A stretch of 49,523 nucleotides of DNA, from the NCBI GenBank assembly GCA_013822085.1, contig PNJV01000014.1:1-49523 (forward strand). The letters are read 5' to 3'. The position numbers and the translations under genes are program-made. This stretch comes from Isosphaera sp. Lineage in GTDB: Bacteria > Planctomycetota > Phycisphaerae > Phycisphaerales > UBA1924. Below, piece by piece: positions 1-9,026 of the stretch (position 1 is its first letter; every line of letters begins with the position of its first letter). The notes below the pieces were generated by a model, which saw only the letters and a list, made by a program, of their open reading frames with translations, ran no database searches and was not told where the DNA came from.

Positions 1-55
1 GTCGCGTTCCCGCTGCTCGTATCGCCTCTCTGGCTCTCCTGGATCGCGTGAATAT

Positions 56-490
56 TCACGGGCTAAGCAATGATCTCATCCTTGCTGCGAGTTGACCGGC
101 CATAGCGTGGTCGATCGCCGTTGCGTTCCATCGCACACCGAGCCCGGCCTCGTCGCGATGCTCGCCGCGGGGGTTGCGTGGGATCACATGAAAGTGAACA
201 TGCATCACGGCTTGGTGCGCCAGTGGCCCGTTGTTCTGTAGGACGTTGTACTGCGACGCGCCCGTCGCGGCGCAGACTGCTCGGCATATTCTCGGGAGGA
301 CGCGCCCGATCGCAGCCGCAGATTCGTCGTCAAGCTCGCCGAGCGTAACAGCGGCGTGCTTTGGAATGACCAGCGTGTGCCCCGGCGCGATGGGGTTGAT
401 GTCGAGGAACGCGAGCGTAAACGCGTCGTCGTACACGCGGTGGCACGGGATCTGGCCGCGGATGATCTTGTCGAAGATGGTTTCGGGCAT
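56..490 (-). CDS. HIT family (histidine triad) nucleotide-binding hydrolase
   Basis: The 144-residue protein is a full-length HIT domain of the Hint type. The triad HVHFH lies at residues 97-101 and is followed by VIP. The middle histidine (H99) is the expected nucleophile, and the upstream QNNG stretch and the DINP/GHTLVIPK region near residues 30-45 are also typical. The family hydrolyses nucleoside phosphoramidates or dinucleoside polyphosphates in the cytoplasm; the physiological substrate cannot be told from sequence. The ATG lies only 3 nt after the stop of the methyltransferase gene, so it is probably the last gene of the guaA/ABC exporter operon. The stop codon falls inside a short AT-rich palindrome. 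Confidence 0.93.
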   Translation of the reverse strand: MPETIFDKIIRGQIPCHRVYDDAFTLAFLDINPIAPGHTLVIPKHAAVTLGELDDESAAAIGRVLPRICRAVCAATGASQYNVLQNNGPLAHQAVMHVHFHVIPRNPRGEHRDEAGLGVRWNATAIDHAMAGQLAARMRSLLSP

Positions 491-493
491 GTC

Positions 494-1366
494 TCAGCGT
501 AGACGAGCCTCCCTGGCTGGCTTGCGCCCCACGACACAGACCACGAAGGACTCGCCGAGGTCGTCCGTGTTTGTGACCGGTCGGGCGATGGGCGTGCCGT
601 CGGTCTCTTGCGCGTCGGGGAGCGAGTCGTACACATCGGTGTGTGTGAATCCCGCCTCGGTCATCGCGTCGCGCAGCTCTGGGACTGACCAGAGCCGCCA
701 GGTGTACACGAACGCGTCGGTGCGTTCGTCGACGACCCTTCCCTTGCGCTCGAGCCGGAAGTGCAGCGCGTTGACCACCCGGGCTGTGAGCGGGTCGGCC
801 CGCCGCTGCTCCCAGCTGTACCTTATCCGTGTGAGCCCGGTCCCCGCGGGTGGATGGATCACGCGAGTCATGCCGCCGCGGGCGAACGCGGTCGCACCTC
901 CGTAGGTGTCGCACACGAGCGAGCCGCCTGCTCGCAGCCGCTGCGCACAGGCGCCGAAGTAGGCAACCAGCGCTGCGCGCTGGTGGATCTCGCACACGCT
1001 GAAGTTTCCGACGAAGATGACGTCTGCGGAGGACCCCGGCAGCGTCTCGGGTCGGAGCGCGTCGGCGTGGGTCAGCCGAACGCGCGGGGCCCGATGCGAC
1101 GCCGCGACGGCCAGCACCGCCCCGTCGATGTCGCTGGCGATGGCGCGACACCCGGGGCGCGCCGCCCACGCACGCGAGACCGCTGCGCTGCCGCAGAAGT
1201 CCTCGATCAGCACTCGCGGCGAGCCGCCGTGGATCGCCCGGAGCATCGCGGCCATCGCGCCGGGGTGCTGGACGCAGAGCTCGTAGAGCTCGTGGTTGCT
1301 TATCGCTTCGCCGCTGCCGCGCCGCGGCGTGCCGGCACCCGGATGTGTGACATCGGCGGCGCTCAC
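494..1366 (-). CDS. Class I SAM-dependent methyltransferase
   Basis: A 290-residue protein with a Rossmann-type SAM-binding fold. Motif I is the LIEDFCGSAAVS segment, followed by an acidic ASDID, then DADAL-like and VGNFSVCEIH segments. I chose the GTG start at 1364-1366 because it overlaps the TGA of the upstream permease (GTGA), indicating translational coupling; a longer open frame upstream is only a shadow of the permease. The substrate cannot be predicted. Its place between an ABC exporter permease and a HIT gene gives no clear hint, although the tight spacing suggests co-expression. Confidence 0.85.
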   Translation of the reverse strand: MSAADVTHPGAGTPRRGSGEAISNHELYELCVQHPGAMAAMLRAIHGGSPRVLIEDFCGSAAVSRAWAARPGCRAIASDIDGAVLAVAASHRAPRVRLTHADALRPETLPGSSADVIFVGNFSVCEIHQRAALVAYFGACAQRLRAGGSLVCDTYGGATAFARGGMTRVIHPPAGTGLTRIRYSWEQRRADPLTARVVNALHFRLERKGRVVDERTDAFVYTWRLWSVPELRDAMTEAGFTHTDVYDSLPDAQETDGTPIARPVTNTDDLGESFVVCVVGRKPAREARLR

Positions 1367-2751
1367 GCCATCCGCACCCAGCGCAGCAGCGTCCAGAAGT
1401 TCGGCGGCTTGCCGTACATCAGCACGCCGATCCGGAAGACCTTGGCCGCCGCCCACGACGCGACGCACACCGACGCCAGCCCCACCGCGATCGAGCCGGC
1501 CACCTGCCACCCGGGCACCGGCTCGGCCGCCCCGACGCGCAGCACCATCACGAACGGCGAGAACGGCGGCACGAAACTCGCCACCGCCGCCAGCGTGCCG
1601 TTGGGGTTGGTGATGATCGCCGTCGAGAAGATCATCGGCAGCATCACGACCAGCATGATCGGCCCGATCAGCGACTGCGCCTCGTGCACCTCCGAGACCG
1701 CGCTGCCCACCGCCGCCATCATCGACGCGATCAGGAAGTACGCGATCAGGAAGTACGCCAGCAGCAGACCGAGCTCGCTGGTGCTCAGCTCGTCGCCCAG
1801 CGAGAAGCTCACCAGCCCCACGACCCCCATCGCGCCGTACAGCGTCAGCACCAGCAGCCCCACGCCCATCTGCCCCACGATCTTGCCCACCATCAGCTGC
1901 AACGGCGACACCGACGAGAGCAGCACCTCCATCACGCGGTTGCTCTTTTCTTCGATCGTCGTTGTCAGCAGGTATTGCCCGCCGGTGAACGACGCGATCC
2001 ACAGCAGCATGAGCATCCCCAGCGGCAGCAGGATCTGCGCCGCCCCGGAGCTGTCTCGCTCGCCGCCCGCTGTGACAACCTGCGCCTGCGGAGCAACGAC
2101 CGCTGTCAACTTCCGCACCCGCTCGGGATCCAGGCCGATGTCGCGCTGGCGCGCGTCGGTGATCGCGCGGTTCACCGCCGGGCGGATCACCTGCCGATCG
2201 ATGCGCGCGTCGAGCTTGGCCCGAACGTAGACCCTGTACGCGCCGTACTGGCCGTCGGCGTCGGCGGTCAGCGCGTTGGGGTCCAGCTGCACCACCGCCA
2301 GCATCGCCCGCGACGCGTCGGCCTTCGTCGCGTAGAGCTCGGCCTTGACGGTCTCCACGTCCGTGTCGTCCGGCAGGACCTCCACGCGCAGCTCCGGCGC
2401 GCTGGCGCCCGCCACGACACCCTGCGCGATCTCCAGCGCTTGCCCAGCGGTTGCCCCGTTGCCCTGAACGCCGCTGGCCAGCTGCTGCGCACGTGCGATC
2501 GCGCCCTCGGGCCCGCCGCTCTCGGCCGCGCGTTCGAGGATCCCGCGCTCGATCTCGCCCGCGAGTCGGCCCGTCGGATCGATCACCGCCACCCGCCCAC
2601 GCACCGGCGGCGGCTGGTTCGTTATCAGCGCCGGCACGAGCGCAAAGCCAACAACCATAATCAGCGGGAAGATCACCACCCCGATGAAGAACCCGCGAGT
2701 CCCCACCGTCGACGTGAACTCGCGCCACGCCACCAGCAGCGTCTTATCCAC
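1363..2751 (-). CDS. ABC-2 type exporter permease (NatB-like)
   Basis: A 462-residue membrane protein. It has one N-terminal transmembrane helix just after the WREF motif, a long extracytoplasmic domain (about residues 45-245), and a C-terminal block of five or six hydrophobic helices. The TTIEEKSNRVMEVLLSS stretch between helices is characteristic of the NatB/YhaP ABC-2 permease family. The GTG start at 2749-2751 overlaps the end of the ATPase gene by 8 nt and gives the family N-terminus VDKTLLVAWREF; the upstream ATG at 2811 would add residues read from inside the ATPase gene. With the ATPase it should form an exporter (Na+, peptide or drug; substrate unknown). Confidence 0.9.
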   Translation of the reverse strand: MDKTLLVAWREFTSTVGTRGFFIGVVIFPLIMVVGFALVPALITNQPPPVRGRVAVIDPTGRLAGEIERGILERAAESGGPEGAIARAQQLASGVQGNGATAGQALEIAQGVVAGASAPELRVEVLPDDTDVETVKAELYATKADASRAMLAVVQLDPNALTADADGQYGAYRVYVRAKLDARIDRQVIRPAVNRAITDARQRDIGLDPERVRKLTAVVAPQAQVVTAGGERDSSGAAQILLPLGMLMLLWIASFTGGQYLLTTTIEEKSNRVMEVLLSSVSPLQLMVGKIVGQMGVGLLVLTLYGAMGVVGLVSFSLGDELSTSELGLLLAYFLIAYFLIASMMAAVGSAVSEVHEAQSLIGPIMLVVMLPMIFSTAIITNPNGTLAAVASFVPPFSPFVMVLRVGAAEPVPGWQVAGSIAVGLASVCVASWAAAKVFRIGVLMYGKPPNFWTLLRWVRMA

Positions 2752-3763
2752 GGCGAACCTCCACGGCCTCTGCGCCCTCGGGCGTGCCGCCCTCGTCCTG
2801 GAGCGACGCACGCAGCCGCGACAGGTCCGCCCCGTCGTGGTCCATCCCGCCCTCGCGGATGACGGTGTCGATGAAGATGTCCTCGAGCTTCGGCCGCGCG
2901 ATCTCCACGCGACGCACCGCCTCGGCCCCGACGATCTCGGCCATCACCTGACGCGACCCGGCCCCGCTCCAACGCACGCGCACGTGCCCAGACGCCGCCT
3001 CAGCCGAGCCCACGCCGGGCAGCTTCCGCAGCCGCTCGGCCAGCTCTCGGCTGGGCACCCCCTCGACGCCCTCGACCTCCAGCGCGCGCGGGTCGAACCG
3101 CTCGCGGATCCCCGCCAGCGAGTCGTCGAGCACCTTCCGCCCGCGGTTGATCATCACCACGTGGTCGCACAGCTCCTCGGCGTGCTGCATCACGTGCGTC
3201 GAGAAGATCAGCGTGCGACCCTGGCCGCGCAGCTCGTGGAACAGCTGACGCATCAGCCGCGCGTTGACGGGGTCGAGCCCGCTGAACGGCTCGTCGAGGA
3301 TGATCAGGTCCGGCTCGTGGATGACCGCCGCCACGAACTGCACCTTCTGCTGCATCCCCTTGGAGAGCTCCTGGCACTTCTTGCGAGCCACCGACGTCAG
3401 GGCCACGCGATCGAGCCACTGGCCCACGCGCCCCTTGAGCCCGCGCCTGGGCACCCCCTTGAGCCGCGCCATGTACTCAAGGAACGACGCGACGCGCATC
3501 TTCCGGTACACGCCGCGCTCCTCGGGCAGGTAGCCGATGCGGTCCTTGCTCTCGACGGCCGACGCCCGCCCGAGCACCTTGATCCGCCCGCGATCGGGGA
3601 AGATGATCGACATGATCATCCGGATCGTCGTCGTCTTCCCAGCCCCGTTGGGGCCCAGGAAGGCCGTCGTCCGCCCGAGCGGAACCTCAAGGTCCAGGTC
3701 GCGCACCGCCACCTTGGCCCCGAACGTCTTGGTCACCCCGCTGATGGAGATCGCTTGCGTCAT
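2744..3763 (-). CDS. ABC exporter ATP-binding protein (NatA-like)
   Basis: A 339-residue ABC ATPase. Walker A GPNGAGKT is at residues 37-44, a LSKGMQQK signature at 133-140, Walker B LIILDEPF at 153-160, and an H-loop in STHVMQ. The C-terminal ~100 residues form the extra domain common in NatA/YhaQ-type ATPases that work with ABC-2 permeases. The ATG at 3763 starts the canonical N-terminus (MTQAISISGVTKTFG); longer in-frame starts only add arginine-rich spurious sequence. The gene is followed by its permease with an 8-nt overlap and is preceded by guaA with a 150-nt gap. Confidence 0.93.
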   Translation of the reverse strand: MTQAISISGVTKTFGAKVAVRDLDLEVPLGRTTAFLGPNGAGKTTTIRMIMSIIFPDRGRIKVLGRASAVESKDRIGYLPEERGVYRKMRVASFLEYMARLKGVPRRGLKGRVGQWLDRVALTSVARKKCQELSKGMQQKVQFVAAVIHEPDLIILDEPFSGLDPVNARLMRQLFHELRGQGRTLIFSTHVMQHAEELCDHVVMINRGRKVLDDSLAGIRERFDPRALEVEGVEGVPSRELAERLRKLPGVGSAEAASGHVRVRWSGAGSRQVMAEIVGAEAVRRVEIARPKLEDIFIDTVIREGGMDHDGADLSRLRASLQDEGGTPEGAEAVEVRRG

Positions 3764-3913
3764 GCTCGCCCCGTTGGCCACCCCGCGCGCTCGTTGCTGA
3801 GCATACCCATCCGGCGTGGGCCTCCGGCCGCTGCGCGACGAACCGCTCCGCAACCCTGCCCACGCCCACGCGCCCGCCCGCCCCGTCCCGTTCCTCCCCA
3901 AGGGAGCCTCGCC

Positions 3914-5584
3914 TCACTCCCACTCGATCGTCGCCGGCGGCTTGCTCGATATGTCGTACACCACGCGGTTGACGCCGCGCACCTCGTTGATGATCCGCGA
4001 CGACACCCGCGCCAGCAGCTCGTGCGGCAGCCTCGACCAGTCCGCGCTCATGAAGTCCTCGGTCGTCACCGCCCGCACCGCGCAGGTGTACTCGTACGTG
4101 CGCCCGTCGCCCATCACGCCCACGCTGCGCACCGGCAGCAGCACCGCGAAGACCTGGCTCGTCGCGCGGTACAGCCCCGCCGCCGTCACCTCCTCCACCA
4201 CGATGTGGTCGCACCGCCTCAGCAGGCTCAGCTTCTCCGCCGTCACCTCGCCCAGGCACCGCACCGCCAGCCCGGGGCCGGGGAACGGATGCCGCCACAC
4301 CATCCGCTCGGGCAGACCGAGCACCTCCCCGAGCTTGCGAGCCTCGTCCTTGAACAGGTCCCGCAGCGGCTCGATCAGCTCGAACCCGATCTCGGCCGGC
4401 AGCCCGCCCACGTTGTGGTGCAGCTTGATCCCCGCGCTCACCCCCGCAAGACCGTGGCCGCTCTCGATCACGTCCGGGTACAGCGTCCCCTGCGCAAGAT
4501 ACCTGGCCCCGCGCAGGGCCGCGTTCCCGGCCGTCGCACCCTTGAACACCTCGATGAACCGCGACCCGATCCGCCGCCGCTTCTCCTGCGGGTCCTCCAC
4601 ACCGCGCAGGTCCGCCAGGAACTGGTCCCCGGCGCTGGCCACGCGCAGGTCGATGCGGAAGTGGTCCCGGAACGTGCTCTCGACCATCTCCCGCTCGCCC
4701 TCGCGCAGCAGCCCGTTGTCGACGAACACGCACGTGAGCTGGTCCCCGATGGCCCGGTGCAGCAGCGCAGCGGTCACCGCCGAGTCCACCCCGCCGGAGA
4801 GTCCGCAGATCACCCGCTCGCGACCCACCTGCGCGCGGACCCGCTCGACCGACTGCCCCACAAAGTCGGCCATGCGCCACGTCTCGCTGCACCCGCAGAT
4901 CGCAAACAGGAAGTTCTCCAGGATCTGGGCCCCGTCGGGCGTGTGCGTCACCTCAGGGTGGAACTGAACGCCGTACACGCGCCTGCGCCCGTCCACCACC
5001 CGCACAGCCGCCAGCGGGCACGTCGCGGTCGCAGCCAGCACCTGCACACGCCCGTCGGCCGGCGACGCCGAGACCTGGTCGCCGTGGCTCATCCACACCA
5101 TCGTGCTCCCCGAGAGCCCGGCAAGCAGGTCCGTCGTGTCCCGAACCGTCACCGACGCCCGCCCATACTCGCGGTGCGACGCGCGCGTCACCTGCGCCCC
5201 GAGCATCTGACAGGCCAGCTGCATGCCGTAGCAGATCCCCAGCACCGGCACCCCGAGCTCCAGCAGCCCGGGGTCGCACGTGGGCGCTCCCGCCTCGTAC
5301 ACGCTCGACGGCCCGCCGGAGAGGATGATCCCCTTGGGCCGCAGCCCCGCGACATCCTTCACCGTGGCCCTGGGGCCCACCAGCACCGAGAACACCCCCG
5401 ACTCTCGCACCCGCCGCGCAATCAGCTGCGCCGTCTGCGACCCGAAGTCCACGATCACCACCGTCTCTCGGCCGGCGGTCGCCCCTAGATGCGCCCCGAG
5501 CCCGCCACTCGGGGCCGGATCGTGCCCGGGTCCGTTCTTTGTGTCCGAGGGCGTTCCTGCAGCGGTGCTCGTCGTGTGGTGCAT
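3914..5584 (-). CDS. guaA: GMP synthase (glutamine-hydrolysing)
   Basis: GuaA converts XMP to GMP using ATP and glutamine, the last step of de novo GMP synthesis. The 556-residue protein has an N-terminal class I amidotransferase domain, with nucleophile C118 in GICYGMQ and H209/E211 in FHPEV. The ATP-pyrophosphatase P-loop SGGVDS is at 263-268, and the C-terminal dimerisation domain ends in the conserved KPPATIEWE. The N-terminus carries about 40 residues before the first strand ([10 protein letters not shown]), so the true start could lie inside this extension. It is first in a minus-strand run leading to the ABC exporter and is divergent from the lipoprotein gene across a 108-nt gap of lower GC. 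Confidence 0.96.
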   Translation of the reverse strand: MHHTTSTAAGTPSDTKNGPGHDPAPSGGLGAHLGATAGRETVVIVDFGSQTAQLIARRVRESGVFSVLVGPRATVKDVAGLRPKGIILSGGPSSVYEAGAPTCDPGLLELGVPVLGICYGMQLACQMLGAQVTRASHREYGRASVTVRDTTDLLAGLSGSTMVWMSHGDQVSASPADGRVQVLAATATCPLAAVRVVDGRRRVYGVQFHPEVTHTPDGAQILENFLFAICGCSETWRMADFVGQSVERVRAQVGRERVICGLSGGVDSAVTAALLHRAIGDQLTCVFVDNGLLREGEREMVESTFRDHFRIDLRVASAGDQFLADLRGVEDPQEKRRRIGSRFIEVFKGATAGNAALRGARYLAQGTLYPDVIESGHGLAGVSAGIKLHHNVGGLPAEIGFELIEPLRDLFKDEARKLGEVLGLPERMVWRHPFPGPGLAVRCLGEVTAEKLSLLRRCDHIVVEEVTAAGLYRATSQVFAVLLPVRSVGVMGDGRTYEYTCAVRAVTTEDFMSADWSRLPHELLARVSSRIINEVRGVNRVVYDISSKPPATIEWE

Positions 5585-5692
5585 GGTTGGGCTGGTTCGT
5601 GCTGAGCAGTTCTGGCTTGTGACGCGGCGCGTTGCCGATGAATACTTGGTATACCCGACCCCCGATCACGCATCTGACTCATTATTCGCCTC

Positions 5693-6112
5693 ATGCGTCC
5701 ACGTTCCCGCTCACCCCTGGCCACCCCGCCGCGTCGATCGCCCCCCCTTGCCCGCGCGTGCCTGGCCTTGTGCGCACTGCCCTGTCTCATGGCCTGCCTC
5801 ACGCCCCCCACCGAGAGCTCCTTTGACTCCCCAGACCCCGCTGCGCAGCTCCCAGCCATCCTCAAGAGCTCCCAGTCGCTTGACCCCGCCAGCATCCCCC
5901 ACCTGGTCCGCCTGCTCACCAGCGAGGACCCCGCCGTCCGGCTCCTGGCCATCGACGCCCTGGGCACGATCACCGGGCAGTCCCTGGGCTATCGGGCATG
6001 GGACCCGCCAGGTCAGCGCGCCGCCGCCATCGAACGCTGGCAGCGCGTGGTGGCCGAGCGGGCATTGGGCGCCAACAGTTCCACCCCAGCCCAGCGCTCC
6101 GACAAACCATGA
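5693..6112 (+). CDS. Small predicted lipoprotein with HEAT-like segment
   Basis: A 139-residue protein with an arginine-rich N-terminus, a hydrophobic stretch and a lipobox-like LMAC near residue 35, consistent with export and lipid modification. The mature part contains one HEAT-like unit (HLVRLL...DPAVRLLAIDALGTITG), often a protein-protein interaction helix pair. Its TGA overlaps the ATG of the following RsbW-like kinase (ATGA), so the three genes 5693-7040 look like one translationally coupled unit. Function unknown; it may be the envelope-facing component of the partner-switch module behind it. Confidence 0.75.
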   Translation: MRPRSRSPLATPPRRSPPLARACLALCALPCLMACLTPPTESSFDSPDPAAQLPAILKSSQSLDPASIPHLVRLLTSEDPAVRLLAIDALGTITGQSLGYRAWDPPGQRAAAIERWQRVVAERALGANSSTPAQRSDKP

Positions 6113-6657
6113 ACAACGGGGAACCCATCCAACCAGGCGCCGCACCGGCCCCGCAGCTCAAGCTGCAGGTGCTCTCCAACCCGCTCTTCCTCAGCGGCGT
6201 CCGTGAGCTGGTCTACCAGCTCGCTGTCCGGCTGGGGTTCCCTGACGAGGCCTGCGGCCAGCTCTCGTTGGCCGTCGACGAGGCCATCTGCAACGTCATC
6301 CGCCACGGCTACCAGCGCGCCCACGACCGCCCCATCTGGATCAGCTTCTTCGCCGACGGCGGCGTGGCCGACCCCGAGCACCCGGCCGTCTCGCCCACCT
6401 CAGCCCTGCGCATCGTCATCGAGGACGAAGCCAAGCAGGTCGACCTTGCCTCCATCCGCTCGCGCAACCTCGAAGAGATCCGCCCCGGCGGCCTGGGCGT
6501 CCACATCATCAAGGAAGTCATGGACGAGGTCCGCTACGAGCACCGCCACCCAGCCGGCATGCGGCTGACAATGCTCAAGCGCCGCCTCCCCGACGCCCCT
6601 CTCTCCCCGCACACGCCGAGCCCAGGGCGCCTCTCCTCGGCCGGAGGCACCCCATGA
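6109..6657 (+). CDS. RsbW/SpoIIAB-like anti-sigma factor serine kinase
   Basis: A 182-residue GHKL-type ATPase domain. The N-box is LAVDEAICNVIRHGY (E58, N62) and the G-box is RPGGLGVHIIKEVMD around residues 126-139, as in RsbW/SpoIIAB kinases of partner-switching systems. Such kinases bind a sigma factor or other target and phosphorylate a STAS antagonist. The ATG at 6109 overlaps the stop of the lipoprotein gene, and its own stop overlaps the ATG of the STAS gene. The last ~25 residues are proline/serine-rich and not part of the domain. The target is not visible nearby. Confidence 0.88.
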   Translation: MNNGEPIQPGAAPAPQLKLQVLSNPLFLSGVRELVYQLAVRLGFPDEACGQLSLAVDEAICNVIRHGYQRAHDRPIWISFFADGGVADPEHPAVSPTSALRIVIEDEAKQVDLASIRSRNLEEIRPGGLGVHIIKEVMDEVRYEHRHPAGMRLTMLKRRLPDAPLSPHTPSPGRLSSAGGTP

Positions 6658-7040
6658 TACCTTCCTCCAGTCACGGCACACCGGGCGGCCAAGGGGCCCC
6701 CGCCCGCGGCCTGCGCATCGCCTCCGAGGCCCGCGACGCCTTCATCGTCCTGAGCCCCGAGGGCGACATCGACCTCATGGGCTCGCCCGCCCTGCGCACC
6801 GAGATCACCAAGGCCCAGCAGACGGGCAAGGACCTGGTCATCGACCTGAGCAAGGTCCCGTACATGGACTCCTCCGGCCTGGCCACGCTCGTGGGCGCCA
6901 TGCAGGCCGCGCGGCGGACGCGCAAGCAGATCACCCTTTGCGGCCTGACCGACCGCGTCCGGTCGATCTTCTCGATCGCGCGACTTGAGAACGTCTTCCG
7001 CATCGTCCCCACGCTCGACGACGCGACCAAGCCCGCCTGA
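6654..7040 (+). CDS. STAS-domain anti-sigma factor antagonist
   Basis: A 128-residue STAS domain protein (SpoIIAA/RsbV family). The phosphoacceptor loop VPYMDSSGLATLV contains the expected serine (S73 or S74), followed by the conserved ITLCGL...VRSIFSIARLENVF helix region. It should be phosphorylated by the upstream RsbW-like kinase and, when dephosphorylated, release that kinase's target. A PP2C phosphatase and a sigma factor usually complete such modules; neither is adjacent. The ATG overlaps the kinase stop (ATGA). It ends 111 nt before the end of the convergent ispG gene. Confidence 0.92.
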   Translation: MIPSSSHGTPGGQGAPARGLRIASEARDAFIVLSPEGDIDLMGSPALRTEITKAQQTGKDLVIDLSKVPYMDSSGLATLVGAMQAARRTRKQITLCGLTDRVRSIFSIARLENVFRIVPTLDDATKPA

Positions 7041-7151
7041 CCCCCGGCCACGCCGCCAGCCCCGGCCGGCACCCTGCACCACGCAACGCTCCCGGGCGCA
7101 GCCTCCCTCAGCGTGCTCCGCTCCGAACAGCGGCGGCAGCCGCCTCACGCC

Positions 7152-8468
7152 TCACGAACGCCCGACGGTCAGGGCCACGCCGGTCCCGCCGTCCTCGCCG
7201 CCGGCGCGCAGCTTCTCGGCGGCCATCTTCTCCCACCCCGAGCCCAGCGCGCCGATCGGGTCCGGCGGCACGATATCGACCTTCTTCTCGCCCAGCCGGG
7301 CCTCGCCGCGCTGCACGCGGGCCTCGAACTGCTTGCACTCGATGAGCAGCCGGTCGAGGATCTGCTCCTCGGGCACGTTGGCCACCCGCTCGCCCTGGAC
7401 GTAGATAATCCCGCGCCGGTCGCCAGCGAAGACCGCCACGTCCGCCCCCTCCGCCTCCCCGGGGCCGTTGACGATGCACCCCATGACGGCCACCTTGATC
7501 GGCAGCGCCACCTCCGCCGAGAGCTTCTTGCGAACGTCCTGCACCAGGCTGATCAGGTCCACCTGGATCCGCCCGCACGTCGGGCAGGCGATCAGCTCCA
7601 CCCCCTTGCGCTCGCGCAGCCCAAGCGAGTAGACCAGCTCCAGCCCGTCCTCGACCTCGTACACCGCGTCCGAGGCGTACGAGATCCGGATCGTGTCCCC
7701 GATGCCCCCGGCCAGCAGCGTCCCCAGCGCCACCACCGAGCGGATGCACCCGGTCTCCTTGGGCCCGGCGTGCGTCACGCCCAGGTGCAGCGGGTGGTCG
7801 AACCGCTTGCTGATCTCCGTGTACGCCTCGATCACCGTCACCGGGTCCATCGACTTGGCCGAGATCACGACGTCGTAGAAGTCCTGCTCGTAGAACACGT
7901 CCAGGTACTCTTCGAGCTTGGTGATCATGATCGCCAGCAGGTAGCCGCGCCGGTTGTCCGAGAAGAACGCCCCGAGCTCCTTGAGCCGCCGCTCCTTGTC
8001 CTTGCGCTCGATGATCGAGCCCTCGTTGACCCCGACCCGGATGGGCAGCCCGCGCGCCTTGCACGCCTGGATCACGTCGGTCACCTGGGCCCGGTCGCTG
8101 ATGTTCCCCGGGTTGAGCCGGATCTTGTGCACGCCGGCCTCGATCGCCTCGAGCGCGCGCTGGAAGTGGAAGTGCACGTCGGCCACGATCGGCACGCGCA
8201 CCTGCGGGATGATCCGCTTGAGCGCCTCGGTGTCCTTCTTCTCGGGCACCGCCACGCGCACCACGTCGGCCCCCGCGGCCGTCAGCCGGTTGATCTCGGC
8301 CACGCACGCGTCGATGTCGTACGTGTACCCGGTCGTCATGGTCTGCACCGAGACCGGCGCCGGCTCGGTCGCGCGGCCCGACGCGTCGGGCTTGCCGCCG
8401 CCGATCTTGACAAAGCCGACACGCGCGTCTCCGATCGTCACCTGCCGAGTGGGGCGTCTGGCGTTCAT
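7152..8468 (-). CDS. ispG: 4-hydroxy-3-methylbut-2-enyl diphosphate synthase (flavodoxin/ferredoxin)
   Basis: IspG (GcpE) makes HMBPP from methylerythritol cyclodiphosphate in the non-mevalonate isoprenoid pathway. The 438-residue protein has the N-terminal TIM-barrel motif (VQTMTTGYTYD, VADVHFH, RLNPGN) and the C-terminal [4Fe-4S] domain with ligands C295, C298 (ACPTCGR) and C331 (MGCIVNGPGE), plus E338. This is the two-domain bacterial form. A tail of about 60 residues after the iron-sulfur domain contains a Lys/Glu-rich segment. It lies 103 nt downstream of the EVE-domain gene on the same strand and may share its transcript. Confidence 0.97.
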   Translation of the reverse strand: MNARRPTRQVTIGDARVGFVKIGGGKPDASGRATEPAPVSVQTMTTGYTYDIDACVAEINRLTAAGADVVRVAVPEKKDTEALKRIIPQVRVPIVADVHFHFQRALEAIEAGVHKIRLNPGNISDRAQVTDVIQACKARGLPIRVGVNEGSIIERKDKERRLKELGAFFSDNRRGYLLAIMITKLEEYLDVFYEQDFYDVVISAKSMDPVTVIEAYTEISKRFDHPLHLGVTHAGPKETGCIRSVVALGTLLAGGIGDTIRISYASDAVYEVEDGLELVYSLGLRERKGVELIACPTCGRIQVDLISLVQDVRKKLSAEVALPIKVAVMGCIVNGPGEAEGADVAVFAGDRRGIIYVQGERVANVPEEQILDRLLIECKQFEARVQRGEARLGEKKVDIVPPDPIGALGSGWEKMAAEKLRAGGEDGGTGVALTVGRS

Positions 8469-8571
8469 AAGTCCCCAATGTTAGCGATCAATACGGGGCG
8501 TGTCGCTCGGCGCGCTGGCGCACTTGGCCACCCCCGGCTCGCGCCCGGCCTCCCCCCTCACGCGCCCGGCC

Positions 8572-9006
8572 TCAGCCGATCACGCCCGAGAGCCCCGTGA
8601 GCGTCAGGATCAGCCGCCCGAGCTCGGCCGGCACCGGCATCGCGCTCAGCCGCGCCTGCCTGAGCAGCACAAACCCCTCGAAGCGCGCGTCGGCCTTCAT
8701 CGCCGCCAGCGTCAGCGGCTCCGGGGCCAGGCCGGCCGGCTCAAGATCGATCACCGGCGTGGCGATCTGGCCCCGGCTGTTGACGCCGGGCTTGGCCGGG
8801 TCGGGGTACGGGTCGCTGACCGCCCGCGCCGCGCCCACCACGCGCTTCTGATCCGCCGTGTGATAGATCAGGGCCAGGTCCCCGCGGCGCATCGCCCGGA
8901 TGTGCCCAAGCGCAGCAGGGTTGGCCACCCCGTCCCACGCGCAGCGGCCCCGCCCGTGCAGGTCCTGGTAGCTGAACTCCCCGGGCTCGGTCTTGAGCAG
9001 GAACAT
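8572..9006 (-). CDS. EVE domain-containing protein
   Basis: A 144-residue single-domain EVE (PUA-like) protein. It starts with the family hallmark MFLLKTEPGEFSYQDL and contains CAWDGVANPAALGHIRAMRRGDLALIYHT and the conserved VVGAARAVSDPYPDP. EVE/ASCH-like folds bind modified bases or RNA. I chose the ATG at 9004-9006 because the family begins there. An alternative ATG at 9025-9027 adds seven residues and overlaps the upstream TGA as TGATG, so a 151-residue version is equally possible. It is coupled to the epimerase-like gene. Confidence 0.9.
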   Translation of the reverse strand: MFLLKTEPGEFSYQDLHGRGRCAWDGVANPAALGHIRAMRRGDLALIYHTADQKRVVGAARAVSDPYPDPAKPGVNSRGQIATPVIDLEPAGLAPEPLTLAAMKADARFEGFVLLRQARLSAMPVPAELGRLILTLTGLSGVIG

Positions 9007-9026
9007 CGCCACGACGCGCCCTCCCA

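Noticed and set aside
47..60. 14-bp palindrome CGTGAATATTCACG at the HIT stop codon
   Set aside because: Several palindromes of this length are expected by chance in a window of this size, and there is no gene start next to it.
494..2728. 744-residue minus-strand open frame
   Set aside because: Its first ~450 residues are a shadow of the ABC permease gene; only the part from the GTG at 1366 is a real methyltransferase.
2684..5488. 934-residue plus-strand open frame rich in His, Arg, Pro and Leu
   Set aside because: It is the antisense shadow of natB, natA and guaA, a typical artefact in GC-rich DNA.
5585..5692. Promoters in the guaA/lipoprotein divergent gap
   Set aside because: GC is lower and a TATACC-like element is present, but no -35/-10 pair with acceptable spacing was found on either strand.
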